A stretch of DNA of 64,000 nt, from contig NBBL01000002.1 in NCBI GenBank assembly GCA_002892395.1, positions 124,001-188,000 of the forward strand, written 5' to 3'. Positions within the stretch are counted from its first letter, which is position 1. Each line of letters opens with the position of its first letter. The position numbers and the translations under genes were made by a program. The DNA comes from Lachnospiraceae bacterium (GTDB taxonomy: Bacteria; Bacillota; Clostridia; Lachnospirales; Lachnospiraceae). Shown here piece by piece: positions 53,120-60,077 of this stretch. The notes beneath the pieces are model-generated. The model was given only the letters and a program-made list of their open reading frames with translations. It did not search any database and was not told where the DNA came from.

Positions 53120-53148
53120 ATCATAGCACCGGATATTAGCACTGTCAA
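53120..53148 (-). promoter_or_regulatory. Sigma-A promoter of clpB
   Basis: On the minus strand TTGACA (53148-53143), 17 bases, TATGAT (53125-53120), about 60 bases before the ATG. The -35 box lies inside the CIRCE element. Confidence 0.9.
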
Positions 53149-53162
53149 TAGGTGAGTGCTAA
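53136..53162. promoter_or_regulatory. CIRCE element (HrcA operator) of clpB
   Basis: TTAGCACTG-N9-GAGTGCTAA matches the CIRCE consensus TTAGCACTC-N9-GAGTGCTAA at all but one position. It overlaps the -35 box, so HrcA would repress clpB until heat stress. Confidence 0.95.
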
Positions 53163-53244
53163 CAATTCATTAAAATATTTGCAACCCAAGTAAAATCAAG
53201 GGTTGCAGCGTTTATGAACTTTTTGTGGAATCCTATTTTTACGT
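53163..53244. other. Host-prophage junction region with inverted repeat
   Basis: The 82 bases between the CIRCE element and the integrase stop. An inverted repeat TGCAACCC/GGGTTGCA (53180-53187 and 53200-53207) could be an integrase terminator or part of an attachment site. Base composition falls sharply to the right, so the left prophage end should lie here; the core cannot be defined without the other end. Confidence 0.5.
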
Positions 53245-54459
53245 CTACTGTACCATTTTTGTACCATTTTTTTCGAACTTTGAAAACTCAAGTTTGACAT
53301 CTGTCTTATTATTCAGGTGATTATACACATCCATTGTTACATCACTATGAGCATGTCCCATGACGTATTGAGTTGCTTTTAAATTGATGCCTGCTCTCGC
53401 CATATTGGTACATCCGGTATGACGCATGATATGAGATGAGAACTGTTCTATGGTCTGCGTTCCGTCCGTACAAGAATTATAATTCCTTACAATATTGTAT
53501 AGCACATTGTTCAAAGCACTCGGCATCATTGGTCTTCCATTTTTGGTAAGAAAGACGAAATCAGTTACACCTTCAATTTCAAACGTACAAAATATGCCAG
53601 CTTGAAAATTCTGCTTCCTTTGTTCACGGAAAGCATCGCACGCCCTGTCTGTTAGTGGTATTGTTCGTATTCCTGCTTTTGTTTTAGGCTTTTTAATACG
53701 AAACATGCAGCCATTCCCGTCCTTATAATTCTTATATGTCAACTGATGATCTATACGCAATTCTTTATTTTTGAAATCAATATCATTAAATGTTATTCCG
53801 ATCAGTTCCCCGCATCTAAGAGCTGTCTCAGACATTATCGTTATCAGCGGAATATACTTTCTATATACATCGCTCTTATTCATAAAATCTAAAAGTCTTT
53901 CCTGTTCTGATACTTCTAACGCCTCTTTTTTCTTTGGTTCTTTTCCATATTCAGATGACAGTGCATTTTTTGCAGGATTATTACGAATAATACCATCACC
54001 TACTGCCATCTCCAATGCTGAAAATATCATTAGATGTATGTATTTTATTGTGTTATGTGCGTACTTATCATTTGACATACCAGAATATAAACCCATAATG
54101 TGAGATGCTCGCAAATTAACAGCCTTAATATTTCCTATCGTATTTCGAACATGGATGTTCCACATATTTTGATAATTGATTTTCGTTCCATCATCAACGA
54201 CAATGATACCAAGATACATTTCAAACAGGGCATTTAAGGTTAGATTCTTTGTTGAAATATCCGTAAGAATATTATCATCAATGTCTTTTGCTATGGCCTT
54301 CTCTTTACGTCTCAATTCTGGTAAATCATTCGCATATACAGATGTTCTTTTACCAGTGTATGCGTCTGTATACCTATAAAGATAAATCCCATCCTTTCTT
54401 TGTGATTCTCCTGTGTGTAATTTTCTTCCTTTTGAATCTTTTCTGCCTGTTGCTGCCAT
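53245..54459 (-). CDS. int: Phage tyrosine-recombinase integrase
   Basis: A 404-residue integrase of the Tn916/phage type. An N-terminal AP2-like DNA-binding region (about 20-60), a SAM-like core-binding domain (about 70-170) and the catalytic domain with R215 (ALRCGEL), H343xxR346 (HIMRHTG), H369 (VMGHAHSD) and the nucleophile Y379. The catalytic set is complete. It sits at the extreme prophage end, transcribed toward clpB, and is visibly AT-richer than the host genes. Confidence 0.95.
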   Translation of the reverse strand: MAATGRKDSKGRKLHTGESQRKDGIYLYRYTDAYTGKRTSVYANDLPELRRKEKAIAKDIDDNILTDISTKNLTLNALFEMYLGIIVVDDGTKINYQNMWNIHVRNTIGNIKAVNLRASHIMGLYSGMSNDKYAHNTIKYIHLMIFSALEMAVGDGIIRNNPAKNALSSEYGKEPKKKEALEVSEQERLLDFMNKSDVYRKYIPLITIMSETALRCGELIGITFNDIDFKNKELRIDHQLTYKNYKDGNGCMFRIKKPKTKAGIRTIPLTDRACDAFREQRKQNFQAGIFCTFEIEGVTDFVFLTKNGRPMMPSALNNVLYNIVRNYNSCTDGTQTIEQFSSHIMRHTGCTNMARAGINLKATQYVMGHAHSDVTMDVYNHLNNKTDVKLEFSKFEKNGTKMVQ

Positions 54460-54558
54460 AATTGCTCCTCCATAAGCCTCTCGTTATAAGCTATTAGGAA
54501 CAATTCGACAAATTTCATCAGTCATACTGTATCAAATATCATTCCTAATATCCATCGT

Positions 54559-54753
54559 TTATTCAGCAATAGAGTCCAAATATTTCTGGACTTTATTAAC
54601 TGAGTATATAACTCGCCGACCTATGAAAATCCTTGCCTCTGCCTGCTCGCCTATTTTTCGAGCTGTAGCGCAACCGCAAGACAATATAGCAGATAATTTT
54701 TCAATATCCACAGCAATAACATCTGGCGAAATACGATCGTTTGTTTTATTCAC
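54559..54753 (-). CDS. Excisionase-like small DNA-binding protein
   Basis: A 64-residue protein beginning at GTG 54753, nine bases after CGGAGG. LSAILSCGCATARKIGEQAEARIFIGRRVIYSVNKVQKYLD has the winged-helix layout of Tn916-type Xis, which steers the integrase toward excision. An in-frame upstream ATG at 54852 would cross the late-operon terminator and add unrelated sequence. It lies about 100 bases upstream of int in the same direction. Confidence 0.75.
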   Translation of the reverse strand: MNKTNDRISPDVIAVDIEKLSAILSCGCATARKIGEQAEARIFIGRRVIYSVNKVQKYLDSIAE

Positions 54754-54825
54754 GCATTCAATCCTCCGGATTTTTATTCTAGGTTTGTAAACAGGATAAT
54801 CGATTCGACCGTAACCTACGTACTG

Positions 54826-54861
54826 AAAAAAATAAGAGGGAATGCTGTGCACACGCCCTCT
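54826..54861 (-). terminator. Terminator of the phage late (tail-holin) operon
   Basis: AGAGGG/CCCTCT stem with a 15-base loop, followed by TTA and seven Ts on the minus strand, right after the holin stop. It insulates xis-int from late transcription. Confidence 0.7.
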
Positions 54862-54872
54862 GGATTTTCTAG

Positions 54873-55085
54873 TTAATTATTCTTGAGTTCTTTGATGTAC
54901 TGTGATGTACTGATTCCAAGGATAACGCCAAGGAAAGTGTCAACCGCAGTGATGGTTCCGACCACCTGCTCTCCATACGGGAGACCCCAGATTCCAGCCA
55001 GTGCAAAATATAATGTACCAGCAGCCGGAAGCAGATACATAGCAATCCACTTAAGGATATCGTATGTCTTGTTACTCATGCTCAT
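54873..55085 (-). CDS. Phage holin (r1t-like)
   Basis: A 70-residue protein with two hydrophobic segments (LKWIAMYLLPAAGTLYFALAGIWG and VVGTITAVDTFLGVILGIS) separated by a short turn, the pattern of r1t-type holins of Gram-positive phages. It would make membrane holes at lysis. It overlaps the upstream gene by 14 bases. No endolysin gene follows before the operon terminator. Confidence 0.82.
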   Translation of the reverse strand: MSMSNKTYDILKWIAMYLLPAAGTLYFALAGIWGLPYGEQVVGTITAVDTFLGVILGISTSQYIKELKNN

Positions 55086-55407
55086 TGTGCTCTTCCTCCT
55101 TTTCTATAAATTTATGAATCGGGAGTTTGTCCACCTCATTCATAATTCGCTTTGCTGAACCATTCCCACCCATACGTTCGTAGGGTTCATAGAGATATAC
55201 CCTCAGATTTTCATATTCATCCTGGGTTACATACCCGCGGTTAATATACGACATTCCAAGATACATGATCCTGTCATGTGCCAATCCAATAAGCATCTCT
55301 GTTTGAACATCTTTTTGCTCGCTTTTCTTTTGCAAATAGGCCCACAGCCCAGAAGATGCAAGAACTGAGCTAAAGATCGTAAGTACAACCTGAAACCATG
55401 GTTCCAT
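55072..55407 (-). CDS. Phage membrane protein of unknown function upstream of holin
   Basis: A 111-residue protein with one N-terminal transmembrane segment (about 5-24, VVLTIFSSVLASSGLWAYL) and a charged cytosolic remainder ending in a Glu/His-rich tail. Similar proteins often precede holins in clostridial prophages, but no function is known to me. Possibly a second holin or antiholin component. Confidence 0.7.
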   Translation of the reverse strand: MEPWFQVVLTIFSSVLASSGLWAYLQKKSEQKDVQTEMLIGLAHDRIMYLGMSYINRGYVTQDEYENLRVYLYEPYERMGGNGSAKRIMNEVDKLPIHKFIEKEEEHNEHE

Positions 55408-55431
55408 CGTTTTCCCCCTTTAACAGAACGC

Positions 55432-55575
55432 TCATTCGTAATCTTTACCGGTGATCTCAGCGAACTCCTCTTTTGTGATCCAGCCCATCTTCACCGCATT
55501 ACGAACTCTGGTCTCATTCCACATTTTCATGCTGTGCCAAAGCTTTACTTTACTGTAATTCTTGCTATGTTCCAT
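55432..55575 (-). CDS. XkdX-family phage protein
   Basis: A 47-residue protein beginning MEHSKNYSKVKLWHSMKMW and ending GWITKEEFAEITGKDYE. The W-x(n)-V...G-W-I-T-x-E-E-F-x-x-I-T-G pattern is the XkdX family, small proteins found between tail-fibre and holin genes in Bacillota phages and PBSX. GGAGG lies upstream of the ATG. Confidence 0.85.
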   Translation of the reverse strand: MEHSKNYSKVKLWHSMKMWNETRVRNAVKMGWITKEEFAEITGKDYE

Positions 55576-55589
55576 GGTGATCCTCCTTC

Positions 55590-55901
55590 TTAAATCTCTA
55601 CATTGGACATCATCGCAATGTAGGCGATGTCAGACTGCATTTTGGTTCTGGCAAACTCCTCCTCAGAAATATCTCTAAGGACAAACCAGTATTCCCCGGG
55701 AATCTGCTCAACGATCTGAATCAGTTCCATGTTCGGATGAACAGTCTCTGTTGTTCCGTCGCTGATAGTAATCGGAGAGCAGTTATTTGCAAATACAGAT
55801 TCCTCGATCTTTTCTGTAGAAATGAAATTGTTTCCGTTCAGCTTAAGATTGGAAATCTCAGTTCCATCACCGAGGATAATTTTATAGATTTTCTCTTCCA
55901 T
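55590..55901 (-). CDS. Phage protein of unknown function in the tail-fibre region
   Basis: A 103-residue soluble protein (IYKIILGDGTEISNLKLNGNNFIS ... EEFARTKMQSDIAYIAMM). Its position just before xkdX is where many clostridial phages encode a small conserved protein of unknown role. No motif beyond a beta-rich first half is visible. RBS GGAG precedes the ATG. Confidence 0.7.
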   Translation of the reverse strand: MEEKIYKIILGDGTEISNLKLNGNNFISTEKIEESVFANNCSPITISDGTTETVHPNMELIQIVEQIPGEYWFVLRDISEEEFARTKMQSDIAYIAMMSNVEI

Positions 55902-55955
55902 GATTAGAAGCTCCTTTCAAAAATATAAACGGGGCACAAGGCCCCGCGATTTTAA

Positions 55956-56930
55956 TTAACCAACCGGGAAGACCGGACGAACCCCACAAGAGTACGAAGC
56001 GCCGTAGCAGGCCACACCGCCAAAGTTGCCCACAATGGCAAAGTTATACGAAGAAACGACGTCTCTTAACCACTGGTCGTAAGATCTGTTTACAATGAAT
56101 CTCGGGCATACCATGAACAGCGCCAGCTGAGTCTTGCCAATTGTGTAGATTCTCGGAACCGTTGAACCATCAGAAGTTGGACTGAAATGAAGATGACCAT
56201 GCATCATGGGTTCGTTCGGGAGCTCAATGCTGGAATCGAACCATGCTCCACCGGACGGTCTTCCGTTTGCAACCGCATTGCACAGGTATTCTCTGTGAGT
56301 AAGAACGGAACCCTGGAAAGCCGCATTGACGATTGTCTTTGCGTTCGCTAGGTTCTTTTTATACATCTCAGAACCAACGTATCCACCGGTTGTAACATTG
56401 GTGGTATTCATCTGTGCATTGTAAAGTGCTTCGTCCGGCATGATCACAAGATGATGGCTGGTAAACGCAGTGTCACCGCAGTTGTACCAGTAATCCATGT
56501 CGACGATACGCCAGGTACGGCCTCCGATAACCCAGCAATCACCAAGGAACATTCCTTTAAAGGAACCATCCTTAATAGCGGCTTTCTGTACCGTTGTCAG
56601 AGCTGTTCCGAGATTCTTACCTCTGAAGATAACCCGGCGAAGCTCCACTGGAGCAAAGCCGTCCAGCATAGCAAAGAGTGCATCTTCAGCGGCGATAGCC
56701 TTGTTTCCGTCTGTAGTCCCGACAAGTAATTTGTTACCGGATACCAACTCGTTGGTCTGAGTAAGCTCGGAAAGATTTACTCCTCCGATAAAATCTTTGG
56801 AACTTAAAAGACCGATTAACGCCTTTGCTAAAGCATCTGCCGCAATGGTCTTTGTCCCGTTAGGTCCGTCAAGCAGGAAAATATTACTTGCTGCTAATGC
56901 CTGGACCTTTTCGTAGTCTGTGATTTTCAT
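55956..56930 (-). CDS. Phage tail-tip/receptor-binding protein with C-terminal lectin-like domain
   Basis: A 324-residue protein. The N-terminal third (KITDYEKVQALAASNIFLLDGPNGTKTIAADALAKAL) resembles phage structural connectors. Residues about 100-324 resemble the DUF6273/C-type-lectin-like domains, ending in WLRDVVSSYNFAIVGN ... GVRPVFPVG. This terminal pattern is typical of host-recognition modules and of diversity-generating-retroelement targets, but no reverse transcriptase or template repeat is in this window. Placement downstream of the baseplate proteins supports a host-contact role. Confidence 0.7.
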   Translation of the reverse strand: MKITDYEKVQALAASNIFLLDGPNGTKTIAADALAKALIGLLSSKDFIGGVNLSELTQTNELVSGNKLLVGTTDGNKAIAAEDALFAMLDGFAPVELRRVIFRGKNLGTALTTVQKAAIKDGSFKGMFLGDCWVIGGRTWRIVDMDYWYNCGDTAFTSHHLVIMPDEALYNAQMNTTNVTTGGYVGSEMYKKNLANAKTIVNAAFQGSVLTHREYLCNAVANGRPSGGAWFDSSIELPNEPMMHGHLHFSPTSDGSTVPRIYTIGKTQLALFMVCPRFIVNRSYDQWLRDVVSSYNFAIVGNFGGVACYGASYSCGVRPVFPVG

Positions 56931-56945
56931 TAAACGAATCCTCCT

Positions 56946-58076
56946 TTATTTGATGACAAAAATAGCCCGACCTTCGATAACATCACCATTACTGTCACGG
57001 AGAAGATCACTGGAATATGTACGTCCAATGACCGTATCCAAATTGCTGTCAATAATGGATGCGTCCGAAGAATCGAGCACATCTCCATAAGTACGGTATC
57101 CATTGTCATAAAGCTTCTGATATACCGTGTATTCATTTTCAAGGTTGAAACTAAACTGATTGAGAATACCTACCTGCTCCTGTAATTCCAGAAGTTTTTT
57201 CGCAATACTCGCTGCTGTATTACCGTCCAGCAGTGCCTGTAACTGCTCAAACCAATCACGAAATTCTGTTTCTGATTTCTGTTTCCAGTCAGCCATTTCC
57301 GCAGTATTGGTGCTTGTGTATTCGTTGAACCACGCCTCCCATTTTTCTTTCCAATAGGTACTTGTGGATTCCATATCTGCTATGTGCTCCGAGTACCAAA
57401 GGTTCCACTGAGCTTCCCATGCCAAATATGCCGACTGAATCTCCTTGGTCTGTGCCAGGAACCAGGTAGACCACTGTCCTTTCCAAAACTTATTTGTTTC
57501 TTCCATATCAGTAGTCTGTTTTTCATAGAACTCTTTCCACTGATCCTGCCATTGAGCGATTAGATCATCTATGGACATCTTTTCTAGTGGAGCCGTTACG
57601 AACGGGCACTCTGACGTTCCAACACAGTTTGTAATGTTAGCCTGTCGAATAGAAGTGACTCCGGCACCAACATAAATATACGCCAGTGGATATTGCCAGC
57701 GATCATTTGTCTTCACCATCGTAGGTTTTTTTGGATTCGATGCTGGGGTTCCTTTAATGATTTTGATGTCATTTGCTCTGACGGCCTCTCTCGAATCCAC
57801 TTCAAGTACAACTGCATCATATCGGTTCAGTAGAATCTCGGACTGTGGAACTACTAACGGTAACAGAGCGTCATTCAGTGTCCAAGTGTGATTGAACCAG
57901 GCTCGTCCGACACCAACGTTGATAATCATTGCTTCCGATTCTTTTACAACCATTGCAGTTCCGACATGCTGCAAGATCCCATCCTGAATAATTCCATCAA
58001 AAATACTGGACATTTGAATGGCATCGTAGCGACGATCTCCTTCTTTTGAATTATAAAATCCAAATGTTACACTCAC
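56946..58076 (-). CDS. Phage baseplate/tail-fibre protein with Trp-rich 22-residue repeats
   Basis: A 376-residue structural protein. Residues 1-165 look like a baseplate-upper-protein N-terminus (FGFYNSKEGDRRYDAIQMSSIFDGII ... QYPLAYIYVGAGVTSIRQANITN). Residues 176-264 hold Trp-rich repeats with a strict 22-residue period (W176, W198, W220, W242, W264; pattern W-x3-W-x2-W/F-F/Y). The last 80 residues are a coiled-coil and connector. It probably joins the tail tip to the receptor-binding protein encoded next. Confidence 0.75.
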   Translation of the reverse strand: MSVTFGFYNSKEGDRRYDAIQMSSIFDGIIQDGILQHVGTAMVVKESEAMIINVGVGRAWFNHTWTLNDALLPLVVPQSEILLNRYDAVVLEVDSREAVRANDIKIIKGTPASNPKKPTMVKTNDRWQYPLAYIYVGAGVTSIRQANITNCVGTSECPFVTAPLEKMSIDDLIAQWQDQWKEFYEKQTTDMEETNKFWKGQWSTWFLAQTKEIQSAYLAWEAQWNLWYSEHIADMESTSTYWKEKWEAWFNEYTSTNTAEMADWKQKSETEFRDWFEQLQALLDGNTAASIAKKLLELQEQVGILNQFSFNLENEYTVYQKLYDNGYRTYGDVLDSSDASIIDSNLDTVIGRTYSSDLLRDSNGDVIEGRAIFVIK

Positions 58077-58083
58077 TTCTTCA

Positions 58084-59157
58084 TCACGCTCCTTCCTGTT
58101 CTATAGTCTTAAAAGTCGGATAGACGGAATAACCGTCCTTATCTTCTGAACGAACAATTTCAAGAATACGAGCTTTTGTCTCGTGTCCGTATTCGTTCGT
58201 AATCTGTACAACATCCCCGTTAAAGAAATCCTTTCCATACTGGAACATGATTGTTGTTTCTGTTTCTCCCTCGAATGATGTAATGCTCACATTTTCTGCA
58301 AGCTTTTCTTTTCCTCTTTGCTGTAACTGAGCCATATATTCAGTGTCGGTCAACGCGTTGTCACTTCCAACATTTGAAGAGATGTCACGGGCATCCGTAA
58401 ACAGTTCCCTTCGATTCAAACCAGAACCACCGCCAACCGTAGTGTATCTTCGACCAGCACCCTCGCCTTCTCCACCGACCAAAGTCACGGTTTTCAACGA
58501 AGCTTTAGATTCGATATAGTTACTGTTGATGATATTCTCAAATTTCGGAGAAAATATAACGTACGGATTCTCTGTCTGATCGTATGATCTGTCTGAACCA
58601 GCATACAACTCAAATACGAACTGCTTTTCATTGTTCAGAGTAATCTTGAAACCAATGCCCTGCTCCTCACAAATTTTCTGGATGACATCGTACAGGTTGT
58701 CCCCCGTATACTGAGCTTCCAGTTTCAACTTTGTAATTGCTGGATCGATTGATTCTTTAAAAATGAAATTTGCAATTTTTCGATTGCTGTCTAACGGAGA
58801 AATTACATTCTCATTGAGCAATATTTTAATTCCATTTTGAAGATTTCCGCTTAATAGCTTCTGCCCCCAGACGATTCGTCTATCGAGGATTGATTCCAAT
58901 GAACGCCCAGCAACAGTCACATGGTTTCCATCTTCGGTATCGGAAGTAATCTGGATTTTTTCTACGATCATCACATGCTCAGATTCCTTGCCCTGCAAAT
59001 AATAGTCCTGTTTGATATAATCTAGAAGACCATCTCGCATTGCTTCGTACAGCTCAAAGTCACCATAGGCATAATACCGATCAGTCCAGATGAAGGATTC
59101 GTATGTATCCACGATAGAGACAGCATCTAGGTTAGTGTTTAAAATCGTCACATCCAT
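58084..59157 (-). CDS. Phage tail protein, ReqiPepy6 Gp37-like family
   Basis: A 357-residue protein of the family of siphovirus tail-associated (Gp37-like/Tal N-terminal-like) proteins: YESFIWTDRYYAYGDFELY, HVMIVEKIQITSD, VAGRSLESILDRRIVWGQ and GDNLYDVIQKICEEQGIGFK are typical. It forms part of the tail tip after the distal tail protein. No peptidase or muramidase domain is seen in it. Confidence 0.82.
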   Translation of the reverse strand: MDVTILNTNLDAVSIVDTYESFIWTDRYYAYGDFELYEAMRDGLLDYIKQDYYLQGKESEHVMIVEKIQITSDTEDGNHVTVAGRSLESILDRRIVWGQKLLSGNLQNGIKILLNENVISPLDSNRKIANFIFKESIDPAITKLKLEAQYTGDNLYDVIQKICEEQGIGFKITLNNEKQFVFELYAGSDRSYDQTENPYVIFSPKFENIINSNYIESKASLKTVTLVGGEGEGAGRRYTTVGGGSGLNRRELFTDARDISSNVGSDNALTDTEYMAQLQQRGKEKLAENVSITSFEGETETTIMFQYGKDFFNGDVVQITNEYGHETKARILEIVRSEDKDGYSVYPTFKTIEQEGA

Positions 59158-59162
59158 AATGC

Positions 59163-60077
59163 TTATACCCCCTCGTAGACAATACGGTTCTCAATCTTAA
59201 ACTGTAAATTTGTACTTCCGTACTCAGCAGTATAAGCAAAGATATTGTCGCCCTTCGCAAGCTGAAACCAATCTGCATTTTTATCCAGACAGTTCAAGAT
59301 GTTTGTATTCTTTCCGTTCCTAAGAAGCGTAATCGACTTGTTTCCTTTTACAGTGCAGATGATAATTTCGTCACCTGCTATAATTCCAGAGCCAGTGAAT
59401 TTCTCCAATTTATCGGTATCGATCCGCATCACTTCACGAGTACCGGTATTATAGATTGTGATATTGCTGGCTTCACCGATTGCATGAATCGTAATAGTCA
59501 CTCCGATTTCAGCGTCGCCATTATACACAACTACCTGCTCTGTTTCGTTTTTGATTTCTCCCATTTCCAGCAACGGGTCCTGAAGCGATTCGTTACAGAA
59601 AGGAAACTCAAACAGTGCCTCTACGCCATAGAAGATGGTTGTGTTGATTCCATCTTTTCCAGCAGAATAAAAGAAAGGATTCGGACACACGATTGAGATA
59701 TCCGAACCCTCGTCTTTACTGAAGATCGTTGGGTCGTTTGATTCGACGTACCCTTCAATCTCTGCCTGCCTGTTATCGGTTTCGATAAGCATTGTGAGTT
59801 TCTTTTTAATAGGAAAATACTTGTATGAAAGCTGTCTTACGTCTTCGATGGAATCCTTCCACATATACGCAAGAGAAATAACAATGTTTCGGCTCGGCAT
59901 CCTTGAAGAATTGAATAGACTCCCATCATTTGTGGCAATTTCTGTCGTATTGATGTTCGCTTTTCCAGGTCCCAAACCAGTTACAGACTTGATGATGAAA
60001 CCGGATTTCTCCGGTCTCGCCAAGTCAAGTCGGATACTATCGCCAAGATAGTTTGTAAACGTGACTGCTCGAATCAA
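59163..60077 (-). CDS. Phage distal tail protein (Dit-like)
   Basis: A 304-residue tail-hub protein. TFTNYLGDSIRLDL ... IIKSVTGLGPGKANINTTEIATNDGSLFNSSRMPSRNIVISL matches the siphovirus tail family (Dit) N-terminal domain, and the C-terminal half is a beta-rich galectin-like region. It starts inside the stop of the tape-measure gene (four-base overlap), the standard Dit position. Confidence 0.87.
   Translation of the reverse strand: MIRAVTFTNYLGDSIRLDLARPEKSGFIIKSVTGLGPGKANINTTEIATNDGSLFNSSRMPSRNIVISLAYMWKDSIEDVRQLSYKYFPIKKKLTMLIETDNRQAEIEGYVESNDPTIFSKDEGSDISIVCPNPFFYSAGKDGINTTIFYGVEALFEFPFCNESLQDPLLEMGEIKNETEQVVVYNGDAEIGVTITIHAIGEASNITIYNTGTREVMRIDTDKLEKFTGSGIIAGDEIIICTVKGNKSITLLRNGKNTNILNCLDKNADWFQLAKGDNIFAYTAEYGSTNLQFKIENRIVYEGV

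Noticed and set aside
53180-53207. Defined phage attachment core at the TGCAACCC/GGGTTGCA repeat
   Set aside because: The second prophage end is outside the window, so no duplicated core can be shown; listed only as a junction region.
54754-54852. Longer N-terminus for the excisionase-like protein (97 residues)
   Set aside because: The extension overlaps the late-operon terminator and lacks a ribosome binding site, while GTG 54753 has CGGAGG nine bases upstream.
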